Shown here one piece after another: positions 1-10,559 of a stretch of 64,000 nucleotides of DNA. The translations under genes were made by a program, and so were the position numbers. The notes below the pieces were generated by a model that was not told the origin of the DNA, did not search any database, and worked only from the letters and a program-made list of their open reading frames with translations. Each line of letters begins with the position of its first letter. Within the stretch, counting starts at the first letter, position 1. This DNA is from Hymenopus coronatus (lineage: Eukaryota > Arthropoda > Insecta > Mantodea > Hymenopodidae). The stretch lies in the NCBI GenBank assembly GCA_030762935.1, contig CM060886.1, positions 29,800,509 to 29,864,508 on the forward strand. Direction: 5' to 3'.

Positions 1-60
1 TTTGGGAGATACCTACTGAACTTTAATACCAAGCTTGGTATTTATCGAATTTTTGGGTGG
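1..60 (+). repeat. XR1 dispersed repeat, short fragment
   Basis: This edge piece contains the XR1 landmark: a 'gagatac...' stretch followed by a palindromic AAATACCAA/TTGGTATTT-like box (here TAATACCAAGCTTGGTATTT). The same order of motifs is seen in full copies, for example 19855-19900 and 36478-36520. The rest of the copy is outside the window or lost. Confidence 0.4.
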
Positions 61-96
61 ACTACTATAAATGAAGTTGAGAGGGAGAAGGATAGT

Positions 97-150
<54 letters not shown>
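97..150. repeat. (GA)n microsatellite with G tract
   Basis: Uninterrupted GA dinucleotides followed by a run of eight G. Nothing coding overlaps. 150-660 shows no recognisable feature. Confidence 0.9.
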
Positions 151-659
151 AGCAGGCAAGAGGCATCGACCAATGATGCTGAAGGCGTTAACGGAGAGGA
201 AATAGTAAGACGTTTAAAAGTTAGTTTCTATATAACCACTTGAACTGCTTTTGGGTGTTGCAGGTCAAACCATCAGTCAGAACTGTCAGGGATGAAGTTG
301 GATTGCTCCTTAACTTTATTGAACTTTCAAATCACTGACATGCGATCTTGAGGGCAAGATTCCTCAGTTCTTTTTAATGGGGTGCTTTAACACTAATATC
401 GCTCTTGGACACGCGATGCTACCTACTAAATTAATGGTATTAATTTTGAGACGAAAATACCATAGATACTTGCGAAAATGCACATCGTAATAAATAAAAC
501 TCGTTTCACATTAACAGGTAAGGTCTTCATTTACATTGGAAAATACGTCGAAATTGATGTTTTTCCATTTCTTTATTAGTATTTTTCTTCAGAAAAGATA
601 TTCGTGCTCAAATGATCCCAATATCGTAGAGCTTAAAGCTACCCAAATGTTCTTTACAG

Positions 660-765
660 GAAAAGGGAGAACGCCGGGGGTAACTTACATTAACCGAGAT
701 TCGAACTCACGTCCTCTTGAACATGAGACAGACACGCTACCCCTACACAAGAACATACAGCATAA
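660..765 (-). mobile_element. tRNA-derived SINE head, reverse strand
   Basis: On the minus strand a tRNA-like order is visible: GGGGTAGCGTGTCTGTCTC (A-box-like) and then GTGAGTTCGAATCTC (B-box-like). The wording is close to the SINE heads at 19225 and 42025. It lacks a clear tail, so it may be a fragment. It is not called a tRNA gene because the cloverleaf is not complete. Confidence 0.4.
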
Positions 766-822
766 CTGAGTTCCTACCTCTACTGTGCTGTGCGCTTCTA
801 CATACATAAAATATATGCAACT

Positions 823-1107
823 ACTGGATGTTACGAATAGTTGCTTGGATTCAAAATTTAACCTCAAGAAACATTTTGATAAAAACACACCAGCGGTGCA
901 CAAGGGCCGTTGCACCATCAAGGCAACCGTCGAGGAGCAATATTCGCCTCCTCCTGTCACTCCACAACCCCAATACACACCCGCCATCCTACAAAACCCA
1001 CAATCCCGTCAGAACGTGGTTAAGTTCTCTCTGAGAACAGGGACTCGTCTAACACACCTCGGGCTGCCCTCAGCCTGCCAATCACACTGGACTGGATGTT
1101 ACGAATA
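823..1107. repeat. ~250 bp segment bounded by 17-bp direct repeats
   Basis: The 17-mer ACTGGATGTTACGAATA occurs at 823-839 and again at 1091-1107, bracketing a ~251 bp stretch that is less AT-rich than its surroundings. This is the picture expected of a retroposed insertion with its target-site duplication, or of a local tandem duplication product. No coding domain is recognised inside. Confidence 0.45.
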
Positions 1108-1461
1108 AGAGGAGAGTGTCAGCAAGGACACACGTAGAGTGACACGATTGAACCACACAATATCCCCTGACTTCTCTTCCCATATACCATTTCATGACAC
1201 GTTTGATTAGAGGCGGACCACTAATTGTAACTGTCAAACAGCTCAGAATGTGAGTGAGCAATCAATTATGAACTAATGACCATAATTAGGGCCCGTTTCT
1301 GAACATGACTTTCTTGCCTTCCCCAAAATTTACCATTCTTATAAATAAGCCGAGAAATGCATACGTTAGGTTTTGAGAACACAAACGGGCGTTTTAATGG
1401 AAAAATTCCCCTGAAAATGTGTGTATCTATGGTGTATAAAAGTATATGAGAAAATCGGATG

Positions 1462-1890
1462 TGTTCCATTCACATAACTTTCTGTAAATATCAGTCATAA
1501 ATGGTCTAATTACTTGCTTTCTTTTAAGCAGAAGGGAGATAATGGGATACACTGAACTAAAACGATATTAAAATATTTTAAAACCTGGTGCCACGTGGAT
1601 GAAATCCGTTTCCTTGCATTGCCAGGAGTTAACACATTTCCTTATGTGAAAAATTAAGTATTTCAAAAATGAAACCAATAAGAAGGAAAATCTCAAAAAT
1701 TGTCAACTCTACGAAAAAATGTATATGACATAAATCCGGTTTTTTAACGAGATCTATATTTTCTATGTAAAAAGTTTTCTCTATTTTTACGGTTTACCAG
1801 TTATGCAAAATACAGTAAAATTCATCCAGAATTAATAGGTCTGCAGAGGGTATTCTCAGAAAATACAAGATATACATTTTGTTTGCTGTG
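1462..1890 (+). repeat. XR1 dispersed repeat, left half (interrupted copy)
   Basis: Starts with the XR1 terminus (TTCCATTCACATAACTTTCT) and follows the family order: seed 'ACTTGCTTTC', 'CCAGGAGTTAACA', 'TACGGTTTACCAGTTATGC', 'CATCCAGAATTAATAGGTCT', 'CAAGATATACATTTT'. It stops abruptly at 1890, where the giant inverted-repeat element begins. The missing downstream part is found at 15119. Confidence 0.75.
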
Positions 1891-2559
1891 TAAGTAGGCT
1901 TATATTAGGTATACTGGCACATAGTTGCTAAATAATTAGAGCATATAAAAATTGAATAATAATTACAGCAATTTATTTGCATATCTGACAGCTATCAATC
2001 ATTGATACATATCAGTGACCCCCGCCCACCTTGCTCCCACGAAAAATCGCGAAATATAGCGAAAAATCGCGCCTTGGCTGTACCTTTTCCAATTGTTGAA
2101 GTACATGGGAATTTGAGGGGGCATTTTCAACTGAAATTTAATGGGAATTCCAATTATGCAATCAGATTTAACTTATTATTCCACAATAAACACTTTATAT
2201 AATACTCCATTCAGATATTTACTATGCTTAATTTAATGGGAATGAATAGTTATTTCAAGGCATAGCTCACAAGATGGCATCATAATTTGCGTGTTTGTGC
2301 ATGAAAAAGTTTGAAATATTCCATACCAGCACTTATAAATAAAAAATATTCAAAATTTCAGCGTTTTATTTACCGAAATCCGCTTCAAAACCGCCAAAAC
2401 ACAAAATGCCAAAATATTGGGGAAGAATCTTCAAATATAACCCTTCAGGGTATTAATAAAGGAATGATACGATTCAGGGTACTGGGAAACATGAATTCGT
2501 TAATTATTTTTTATTTAATTGCAGAGGGTGGGGGAGGATAAAGTCTTGTTTCCAACACT

Positions 2560-2830
2560 TTAAGCATAAAATGGCGTTGAATCATCAATATCACAAATTC
2601 AGATACATGATACAAGAGCGCTACGATGAACAAACTCTCTACACGGGGAATCGAAATCTGGACGTGGGAACATACATACACATACACAGACACACACACA
2701 CACACAGACATACATTCATACACTCATCAATATCACAAATTTAAATACATGACAAGAGCACTACGATGAACACATCGCATCCAGCGGAGAATCAAACTCG
2801 GGGTATCAGAACATACATACACAAACCCAC
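2560..2830 (-). repeat. B-box-bearing ~110 bp tandem repeat, left arm
   Basis: About two units, read on the minus strand. Each has 'TGAATGTATGT', CA/TG-rich DNA, a 'CCGAGTTTGATTC'-type box close to a pol III B box (GGTTCGANTCC), 'GTTCATCGTAG' and 'TCATGTATTTGAATTTGTGATATTGATGA'-like blocks. These are the counterpart of five or so units in the right arm (12580-12708 and 13987-14440). Confidence 0.7.
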
Positions 2831-3102
2831 ACAAACATACATTCATACACTCTTACATTAATGCACATACATACACACGAACAGAGATCTCAAACACAGG
2901 AGGAAATAAACAAACAAATATCACTTTCACAGGGGACCAACGGCCCTCCTAAGGAATGCTCACATATATTTAAACAAAAGCATGTACACACTTACACACA
3001 AAGCGATATACTGTAAAGTTCTCTGAATACACACATACACAAGGACATATTGCATTCTTACACACATGAGCACAAACACATAAACTGAAGAACTTTGAAT
3101 AA

Positions 3103-3295
3103 ACCGGGTTTGAACCCGGCGGAGAACGATGGTTTTTTTTTTTCCAGGCGTAAACATCCTTAACATGGCTGCCTTCAGAACGGAAGTAAAGCCGTTGGTC
3201 CCGTGTTGTAGATTTACGGACGTGAAAGGACCCTGTATAGAATGGGATGCAGAGAACCACAATAGTTGAAGAGCGTCCATAAATAAAACTACATT
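3103..3295 (+). mobile_element. SINE family S5, 5'-truncated, in left arm
   Basis: Begins with the B-box region 'GGGTTTGAACCCGGCGGAG' and runs through 'GACGTGAAAGG' and 'AATGGGATGCAGAGAACCAC'. This is the reverse-complement order of 16105-16395 and 47028-47178. Short direct repeats TTGAATAAA/CTGAATAAA flank it. The matching place in the right arm (near 12280) has no insertion. Confidence 0.7.
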
Positions 3296-3605
3296 CGCAT
3301 TTCTGAATAAATTCACACACACAAACACAAAGACATGTTTGAATTTATACACACATGAGCACAAAATGATATACTGAAGAATTCTCTGAATATACACTCA
3401 CACACACAAACAAACAACCATACTTACATTCGTGCACATACATAAACACGGAACGGATCTTAAACGTTGGTGATAAAAAAAAACTATCAAATTGCCCGAA
3501 AAAGTGTCCAAAATACTCAGCTTTCACAATTAAAGCGTAATATAAATAATATACACCAACAACAATTTTTCTCAATAATATAGCGAGATACATTAACAAT
3601 CTTCA

Positions 3606-3853
3606 TGGCCGCGCCGTGGCCGAGTAGTTAGACCACTCGACTCTCACCTAGACGGCCAGGGTTCGATCCCAAGTGACCGCATGTGAGATTTGTGGTGGAC
3701 AAAACGGCGCTGGGGCGGGTTTTCTCCGGGTACTCCGGTTTCCCCCGCCATCGCATTCCACCGGTGCTTCATCATCATTCATGTATCATCAGTGTCACCG
3801 CCTGCGGTGTCATTAGTAGTTAAAGCGGGCGTTAAACACTACCAAAAAAAAAA
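3606..3853 (+). mobile_element. Full-length tRNA-derived SINE S4 with target-site duplication
   Basis: The head GCCGTGGCCGAGTAGTTAGA (A box) is followed by GGGTTCGATCCC (B box). A central 'TTTTCTCCGGGTACTCCGG' block, the tail 'TTAAAGCGGGCGTTAAACAC' and a poly(A) complete it. The 11-bp target duplication AACAATCTTCA is at 3595-3605 and 3854-3864. The right arm carries the uninterrupted site near 12020-12040, so the insertion post-dates the arms. A 5'-truncated piece of the same family sits inside two mariners (26851 and 51260). Confidence 0.85.
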
Positions 3854-4366
3854 AACAATCTTCACCTACTGCGTACAAGATTGGCTTTATTATTATTATA
3901 ATCTGTGTCAAGTTAATTCTGTCCTGATGTCAACAACAAGGCGGAGCTGGCTCAACTCGCCACGTTTAACGGTACATGTGGGCATATAAGTTTTGCAACA
4001 CTTGCGATATATATAGCAGCACTAACTTATTGACAATAAATCGAGTTTAGTAACACTTTAACTTATTAAATCTATAAGTCACAGCATTAATGGTGTCGTG
4101 CAGAAGCATAATGGTTACCTCTAATCGGAATCCTGTTCAAGTTTCGGAAGGACAGATTGAAACCACCGAAGAAAAACATCACCAGTCATTTCTTCATGAA
4201 AGTGCTTGGTGCTTTTGGATTCAAAAGTCAATAAACCACCGTCTACAAAACCATTTTCACTTCCAATGTGAACTATGATGAGTCTTCCTCCTTTGCCGGT
4301 TGGTTATTTCAGACTTGTGGAGAGACCAGAGAGAAATTCTTGTTTATCTCTCACAGTTGTATCACA

Positions 4367-4970
4367 CTAAGCTGAAGAAGTTGTATATCCCTCATTCAAA
4401 CAAGTTTCACCAAGGAAGTAAATTTTGCGGTCCTCACTGCGAAAAGCTTTGATGTGGCGCAAATATTGACGTCTCCGCATCACAATGTCGTCTCTGTCCA
4501 CCATAACTGATTTCCGCCCTCGCGATTGAAATTTAAATCCGATATCAATCAGCAACCTGTGGAGAGTACCTGAGAAATGTGGCAATTCTATGTCAGAATT
4601 TACTGCATGCAACATTGTATTTAGAGTCGGTGGTTCATTTCTGAAAAAACAATCATGAACTTTACCGCGAATAGCACTTTTAGCAAAATCATCGTATTTC
4701 TCCGAAATTTTTTTTTACGTTTACCGATTTCCCCGGTGTTCTTAGGCTTCCGGATGCTTGCTGTTCCATTCTAACACTATGCACACTAAATATAGAAACT
4801 CCAAGGACATCACCCGTTTCTTTTTCGGGGTTTCTTTCTTTAAGCACCGCGAAACGATGCGCGACCATTCGCCTCTCGCCACTTTTTAAAGGCTTGCCTC
4901 GGTTGTGTTTTATTACGGCTGAAGCACCGGTCTGTTTCATGATTAAAAGCTTACTGCTCTTAAATTGCAT
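4367..4970 (-). pseudogene. Degenerate DDE transposase of the IS630/Tc1 type
   Basis: Two minus-strand reading frames carry the pieces. The upstream one (4689-4970) resembles the N-terminal helix-turn-helix region seen in arthropod IS630-like transposases (GKPLKSGERRMV, LKERNPEKETGDVLG). The downstream one (4367-4615) carries RDDIVMRRRQYLRHIKAFR followed by IYFLGETCLNEGYT. This is where family members have the I-Y-x-L-D-E-T-W catalytic box, so the catalytic D has become G and the W has become C. Stops and frame breaks separate the pieces, and the rest of the catalytic domain is missing or unrecognisable. Surely inactive. Confidence 0.7.
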
Positions 4971-5537
4971 ATAGCAATCCCCTGGGCTTGTGAGGCATGC
5001 GAGATGTACAGGAATACAGTCTTAAATAACACATTATCCGAGGCGACCCTGCATTATAAACAATAACAGCTTAATCAGCATTCACCTCGAGAATTACCGG
5101 TGTTTAAGAGAGCTGTCTGGTTCAGGCTTGCAACTTATTGTGTATGTAATACCAGTGTCCTTTAGTAATATAAGTTAGCTGCATTTTATTTAACAGTAAT
5201 AAGTTAATAAAGTCTATATATATAATTTTGCCTGTCTTCTGTCTATATGTTTTTTATAGAATGTGTACGACTATTGTAAATATTTCTTTCAGAATTCACG
5301 AACCCAGAGCCATCTGCTTGGTATGTGTCGATATGGATAAAATGTCGGGCTATACCTTTTACAAGAATCGAAGCATTTGCATACGTTTCTCTCTGAAACT
5401 AACTCGCGCAGAGCAGTGATCTGAAAATTATTACAGTACTGTACTTTTAGGAGGCTGTTACAATATGCATCCACGTAAAAGTTAACACACACTACCATCC
5501 CTGAACCAATCAACAGCCTAACGCTCTTCTGCTTCAG

Positions 5538-5538
<1 letters not shown>

Positions 5539-5582
<44 letters not shown>
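5539..5582. repeat. (CT)n microsatellite
   Basis: Run of CT dinucleotides just inside the right terminal repeat of the IS630-like element. It may have grown from that element's sequence. Confidence 0.9.
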
Positions 5583-5585
<3 letters not shown>

Positions 5586-6049
5586 CTCCCATGTGTTGAC
5601 ATCAGGACAGAACTAACTTGACACAGATAATAGAAGATATTCTTTGCTAGATTTTTTTTTATTATCAAAGGTTTAAGAGACCACTACTTGCTTTTCGGTT
5701 ACCTGATGTCTATTTTTCAGACAAATTAGAAATTCAAGCATAAACGCAGAATCTAACTTGCTAGGGCCGTTTTAATCAGAAACAGAAAAGACGCTTGGAA
5801 AGAAAAAAACCTACATCCCGGTAGTTGGAATAGGGAACACCCCCACATTCCTTTACAAGTCCCAAGCTATGGCATTAACAAGATCTCTGTGTTTTCCCCT
5901 TGAACCAAGAAAAACTGTCCTGACATATAACCACCGTCATTCCGTCATCGCCACAACAATGAGATTAAACGCCAACTTAAAAAAAAAAACTACTTTCCTA
6001 TCGTATTATATATGTTCACCCCCCTGGCACGAAAAACAATAAATATCAC

Positions 6050-6410
6050 CAGGTATGTTCAAATTCAAAATGTATTACTAGTTTTCAGTGCAAATGGTAA
6101 CTACACACTCATATTTTTCATTTAACACATTTTACGAAACTCCTACGACGACATAACCTTACTAGTAAAATATTAAATATGACCTATGTTGTTCAAATTC
6201 AAAATATATTACCATTTTCCAGTGCAGATCTCAGCTACATTCTCATATTTTCACTTAAGACATTTTACAAAATCTTCAGAAGATACTAGTACCTAAAATT
6301 AAAATCTCACCAATTTTACTCAAATTCAAAATGAATTAATAGTTTTCAGTTTAGATCCTAGTCTAATACTCATATGTTTCATTTGTGACTTCTCAAGACC
6401 CGCACAACCA
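6050..6410 (-). repeat. ~125 bp tandem repeats, left arm (about 3 units)
   Basis: Each unit contains, on the minus strand, 'ACTAGTAAGGTTATGTCGTC', 'AAAATGT..TAAATGAAAAATATGAG', 'CACTGAAAA' and 'TAATACATTTTGAATTTGA'. The opposite arm carries about nine units of the same repeat at 10560-11740. Copy-number difference between arms points to unequal exchange or slippage after the palindrome formed. Confidence 0.8.
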
Positions 6411-6439
6411 AACACAAGCAAGAAAAACGGTAATGGAGT

Positions 6440-6505
6440 GTATCGATCCTAACCTAACTACCCTAACTTAGCCTTACCTAAATTAACCTATACTATACTA
6501 GCGTA
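6440..6505 (-). repeat. CCTAA-rich (TTAGG-like) stretch, left arm
   Basis: Contains CCTAACCTAACTACCCTAAC and further degenerate CCTTACCTAA units. The inverse is at 10480-10540. TTAGG is the common arthropod telomeric unit, but these copies are few and degenerate. Confidence 0.6.
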
Positions 6506-6668
6506 ATTAGTGTAACCAATCTATGTGATCCTAGCCGACCCGAAAATGCACATATCAGACAGATAGGGTTTAAAAATAAATATTGCTGCTAATGACTTCC
6601 AGGCATTCAATTCTATTTTTATGATGCCACGACTAAGTATAAAACACACTGTGTGTATAAAAAAAAAC

Positions 6669-6778
6669 ACACACACACACACACACACGCACACACACAC
6701 TCACACACACTCACACACTCACACACACACTCACACACTCACACACACACTCACACACTCACACACACTCACACACAC

Positions 6779-6840
<62 letters not shown>
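6669..6840. repeat. (CA)n/(CACT)n and (TA)n microsatellites
   Basis: CA/ACTC repeats from 6669 to ~6778 are followed by a pure TA run from 6784 to 6840. Any reading frame across this region is a His/Thr/Ile-Tyr artefact. The right arm lacks the TA run. Confidence 0.9.
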
Positions 6841-6845
<5 letters not shown>

Positions 6846-7090
6846 ACAGAATTCAATGACATTGAAATATGCTTCTGTTTTATACAGCAATACCAGCGAA
6901 ACATTTAAGAACTGACATTACAATCTTCGCTTCTAATCAGGCTGCATTCAATAAAAGGTATGACATTGCATTCAATTTTATTTTAGAAATATTTTAACAT
7001 TGTTTAACATTCGAGACTCCAAGATTGATACACATTGGTTGTATTATCAGAAATTGATATATCTTACCAATGTCTGATTGTCAAATAAAA

Positions 7091-10019
7091 GCAACGTCTT
7101 CAATTATTTGTCGTTACTAAACATTACATATCAGCACAAACATGATACAACGTGAATCCAAGACTAGTATGAGTATGAAAAACACCCGAAACATTTCTAA
7201 ATAGGTTTCAACAATAATATAGAAAGTTGCAACATCTACCTAAGAGATATAAATACACAAATAATATAGATCTAGATAGTTTCTTGTATGTGTTCTATAA
7301 CATGGGAAATGACTTTTTGCTTTAGGGTGAAAAACATTTTCTGACGTTTCAGGTAATTTGACTGCAAACCAAGAGGAAGATTAATGTCATCTGCTTACAG
7401 CTTTGAATTGTATGAGGGCGGGTATAATAATAACAATAACAATAATAATAACACAGACCTTGGAATTATATTCCTTAGACAAACGTTGGCGCTAGTGTTG
7501 CTGTCGCTAATTGAAACCACTCGCCATAGGCACCTGGAGGGCAGATCATGCTTTTCGTCTTTATGCTTAAAAGGCTTTAAAAGTGGGATAGTTTAAAGGT
7601 ATTAGGGTTAATTAATTAACATGGCGCATATGCTGTATAACTCTACCAACTACCGGAATTTTTTTTCCAGTCACATTCCATAGGTAAGAATAAATTATAA
7701 CATTTGTGATTTGAGTTCCAAACATTCCAATTTATTCTCATAGGTTTTTCCTCGGTCACTACGCGAATTATAATTTGTTTTAGGTTTCCAATACATAAAC
7801 CAGAATTACTGAGATAATCGTCTGCTGCTCGGGGACGTGACAAATTTGAGTCATCGAAATACCACAGACTATACACAGATGCATTTTGTGAAAAATGATT
7901 TCCATGAGAATAAAAGCAAGATGATGCTAAACCCTGTCACTGTTTCTTCAATATTTAGTTTCCCTTTCCATCTGAGAAAGGTAATGAGAATACTAATTTA
8001 ATTCTTATAACTATTTTGTATGTGTTCATAAGCATTAGAAGGCAGGGCTAAAATATTAGATTCAATATTATAATTCGTACTAATGTACCCAAAACTCGAT
8101 TAACTTAGTTTTTCAAATTGTAATTTCAGAGACACAACACCACGGCTGTTAAACAGGACTTTTACAAAACTGTTAGGACATAAAGCATTAAGTAATAATC
8201 AATTATAAGTTTAGCTTTGTTTGTAAATTATTTCTGGAAGCACGGTGTACATATGAATATACCTTTCTTCTCTATCTAACTCAAATATACCACAAATACT
8301 GGTATAGACGTTTACTTAACGTCTTGAATATAGTTTACTGAAGAGGAATCTAATCGCGCATTTATTTTATTTTTGTATTGAACATACCGTCTCTGAAATT
8401 CCAGTATCGCATTTTTTTTTCTGTTATCATTTTATTTGTTTGCTTGCTTCTATTTATTGACATACCACATTAGGAAACATCGGCGTATTACCACTTTGAC
8501 CTTCTATAATAATTACTTAAATTAATGAGGTGTACATTAAAACTGTACTTCTCAATTAAATTAACACACATTCAGTATCGCATTAATATCGGGATGAGGA
8601 ATAACAATTACGAAATAAGAATTACTTCATCAGTCTATAATAGAACCCAGCATATTTTGCATTTTTAATTCAGCATTTTGACAGCTTTACTGCAGACATT
8701 CTTAAAAAGCCCTCTTTATAATTCTTGTTGACAGATTTGTGCATAAAGTAAAAAAGCAGAAAGTTTTCATTGAATCACTGAGAAGACACTGCGAAAACAG
8801 AATTAAATCTGAACTGTGCTCTCTGTGATCGTTATGACCGTTTGTAAAACACTTTAAATGCGACATTCAAGTTCAATGATAATATTTACTTTTGTTTTAT
8901 TCAGTTGAGGTATGAAATTCCCTCTAGTCATTGTAGTGGTCTTATTCAACTCCCAACAGGACATTCAATGTCTAATTCCTAGGGCAAACATGCTGACGAT
9001 CATAAAGGCCCCGTTGTCGCAATTATTTCATACTCGTGTAGCCTTATGACGTAATTATAGCTGTTTTAAATTTCACTGTTTTCCCATCACAAACCAATGA
9101 ATTGCGCGACCTTGGATGGTTTTTGACCTCCAGTGCAGTTCTTCAATTCATGACACTTGCACTGGTCCGCGCAGCCACGCCTGTAGGGGCTTGATGGATA
9201 CACCCATGCAGAACTGCAAGCTGCATCTCCATAAAGAACCTAACTGATTACATTGAATTGCAGCTCCTAGGAGAAAGCAAAAGACTTCACGAAGCAAATG
9301 TAATGTAAGTTTCACTTTTTTGCATTCTAGCGTTCGACAACTAGAATAAAAAAATACATTGTTTTCGTGGCTACTCATTTAAATATTGTTCTCGTTATTT
9401 CAGAACAATGATTGAATCTCGAACACACCTACTACCAGATGAGCCTTACCTACTCATGCCTATCTACAGTAAAAAGTTCACAGAAGACCAGAACGTTAAT
9501 GAAATCATAAACACATGTGAAGGCGCTAACAATGCGCATAAAACAACACTGTGCGATTTAGCTAAGGGATCCAACAGACCAAACCTAATTGAGCAGATAC
9601 AGTCGGGAAGCAAAAGACGACAGGAGCCAAAATGAAATGTAGCTATATGTTCATTCAAAGCAAAAAGAAAAAAATTACAATGCAAGAGACAGAAGGATGA
9701 CATTAACACAAAGCAAAACAAAACAAACCGCAAAGTAAAGAGTGATCAAAGGAATATGACAAAACTATCACTGTCACAGCCGGCACCCTTACTAAGTAAA
9801 TGGATGCATATATGGCAATGTAAGTACTCCGTTAAACGATCGGCTATGTACAGAACCAAAGTGAACAAGATGATTGAAAATAGCACTTATTAATTCACAT
9901 TGAAATCAAAGATCTTAACGAAACGACTCAAATACATAGATCATTAATACCTCTAATTTTTCAATCTAATGAGGTCTAATGACATCTTATTTTGAAGTAT
10001 CAGGATTATTTTGAAAACT
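7091..10019. other. Central spacer of giant element; no gene recognised
   Basis: AT-rich DNA between the arms, without a mirror-image partner. It holds a short (AAC/AAT)n run near 7425 and a somewhat GC-richer patch near 9100-9260. A 75-residue frame opens at 9408, just after TTATTTCAG, with no recognisable family. If the element has an autonomous form, its enzyme gene should lie here, but no transposase motif is visible in this copy. Confidence 0.5.
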
Positions 10020-10479
10020 GTAATTTGTTTGGCAAATCAGACATTGGCAAGATATGTCTATTTCGGATAATATAACTTATGTGTATTAATCTTGGAGTCT
10101 CGAATGTTAAACAATGTTAAAGTATTTCCAAAATCAAGTTGAATGCAGTCATACATTTTATTGATTGCAGTGCTGATTAGAAGCGAAGATTGTAGCTGTG
10201 TCAATGTTAAATGCTTCGCTGGTTTAGCCATAAAAATATAAACACATTTCAATGTCCTCTTTATATGCTTTTAATGTAATACAGATGACGTCATGGAATT
10301 GTGTACTCTATCCACTATCCCTCATCCACCTGTGATATATTTTTTCGGTTGGAGAAAGTGGAGGGTAAAATACTGTGGGATACCATTATAAAAAATAGAA
10401 TAGAATGCCTGGAAATCAATTAGGAGGTATATTTATTTTTAAGTCGGTTAAGATCGCATAGGCTGTTTCAATAACTTAG

Positions 10480-10540
10480 GTTAGGCTTGGCTAGTTTAGG
10501 TTAGGTTGGGCTATGTTAGGTTAGGATCGTTACATTCCTC
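10480..10540 (+). repeat. TTAGG-like stretch, right arm
   Basis: GGTTAGGTTGGG and several further TTAGGTTAGG units in ~60 bp, degenerate. Mirror of 6440-6505. Confidence 0.6.
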
Positions 10541-10559
10541 TACAGTTTTTTCTTACTTG

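Larger units (their letters stand above)
3901..5630 (-). mobile_element. IS630/Tc1-type DNA transposon relic in left arm
   Basis: Terminal inverted repeats of ~33 bp: TCTGTGTCAAGTTAATTCTG at 3902 and its inverse CAGAACTAACTTGACACAGA ending at 5627. They are flanked by ATAAT on both sides (3898-3902 and 5627-5631), consistent with a TAA-type or TA-containing target duplication. The interior encodes broken transposase pieces on the minus strand. The whole block is absent from the right arm. Confidence 0.75.
1891..7090 (+). repeat. Left inverted arm of giant element
   Basis: Order from outside in: outer end TAAGTAGG..., a unique segment with TCGCGAAATATAG near 2045, B-box-bearing tandem repeats (2560-2830), TG/CA-rich DNA, a SINE at 3103, a SINE at 3606, an IS630-like transposon at 3901, a segment with GAATAGGGAACA-type sequence near 5830, ~3 copies of a ~125 bp tandem repeat (6050-6410), CCTAA-rich DNA (6450-6500), CA and TA microsatellites, and a unique inner segment ending near 7090. 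Each non-inserted piece has its reverse complement in the right arm. Confidence 0.75.

Noticed and set aside
3606..3680. tRNA gene
   Set aside because: The A and B boxes are present, but the element has a SINE body, poly(A) and target duplication. The same applies to 16300-16395, 19225, 31181, 34823, 39800-39900, 42025 and 49211.
6653..6859. Open frame of alternating His/Thr then Ile/Tyr
   Set aside because: It is only the translation of CA and TA microsatellites.
9408..9635. Frame after TTATTTCAG in the element centre as an exon
   Set aside because: An acceptor-like site is present, but there is no donor, no partner exon and no recognisable family; kept only as a remark in the spacer entry.
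10480..10540. True telomere
   Set aside because: Only a few degenerate TTAGG units, mirrored in the other arm; it is internal to a mobile element.
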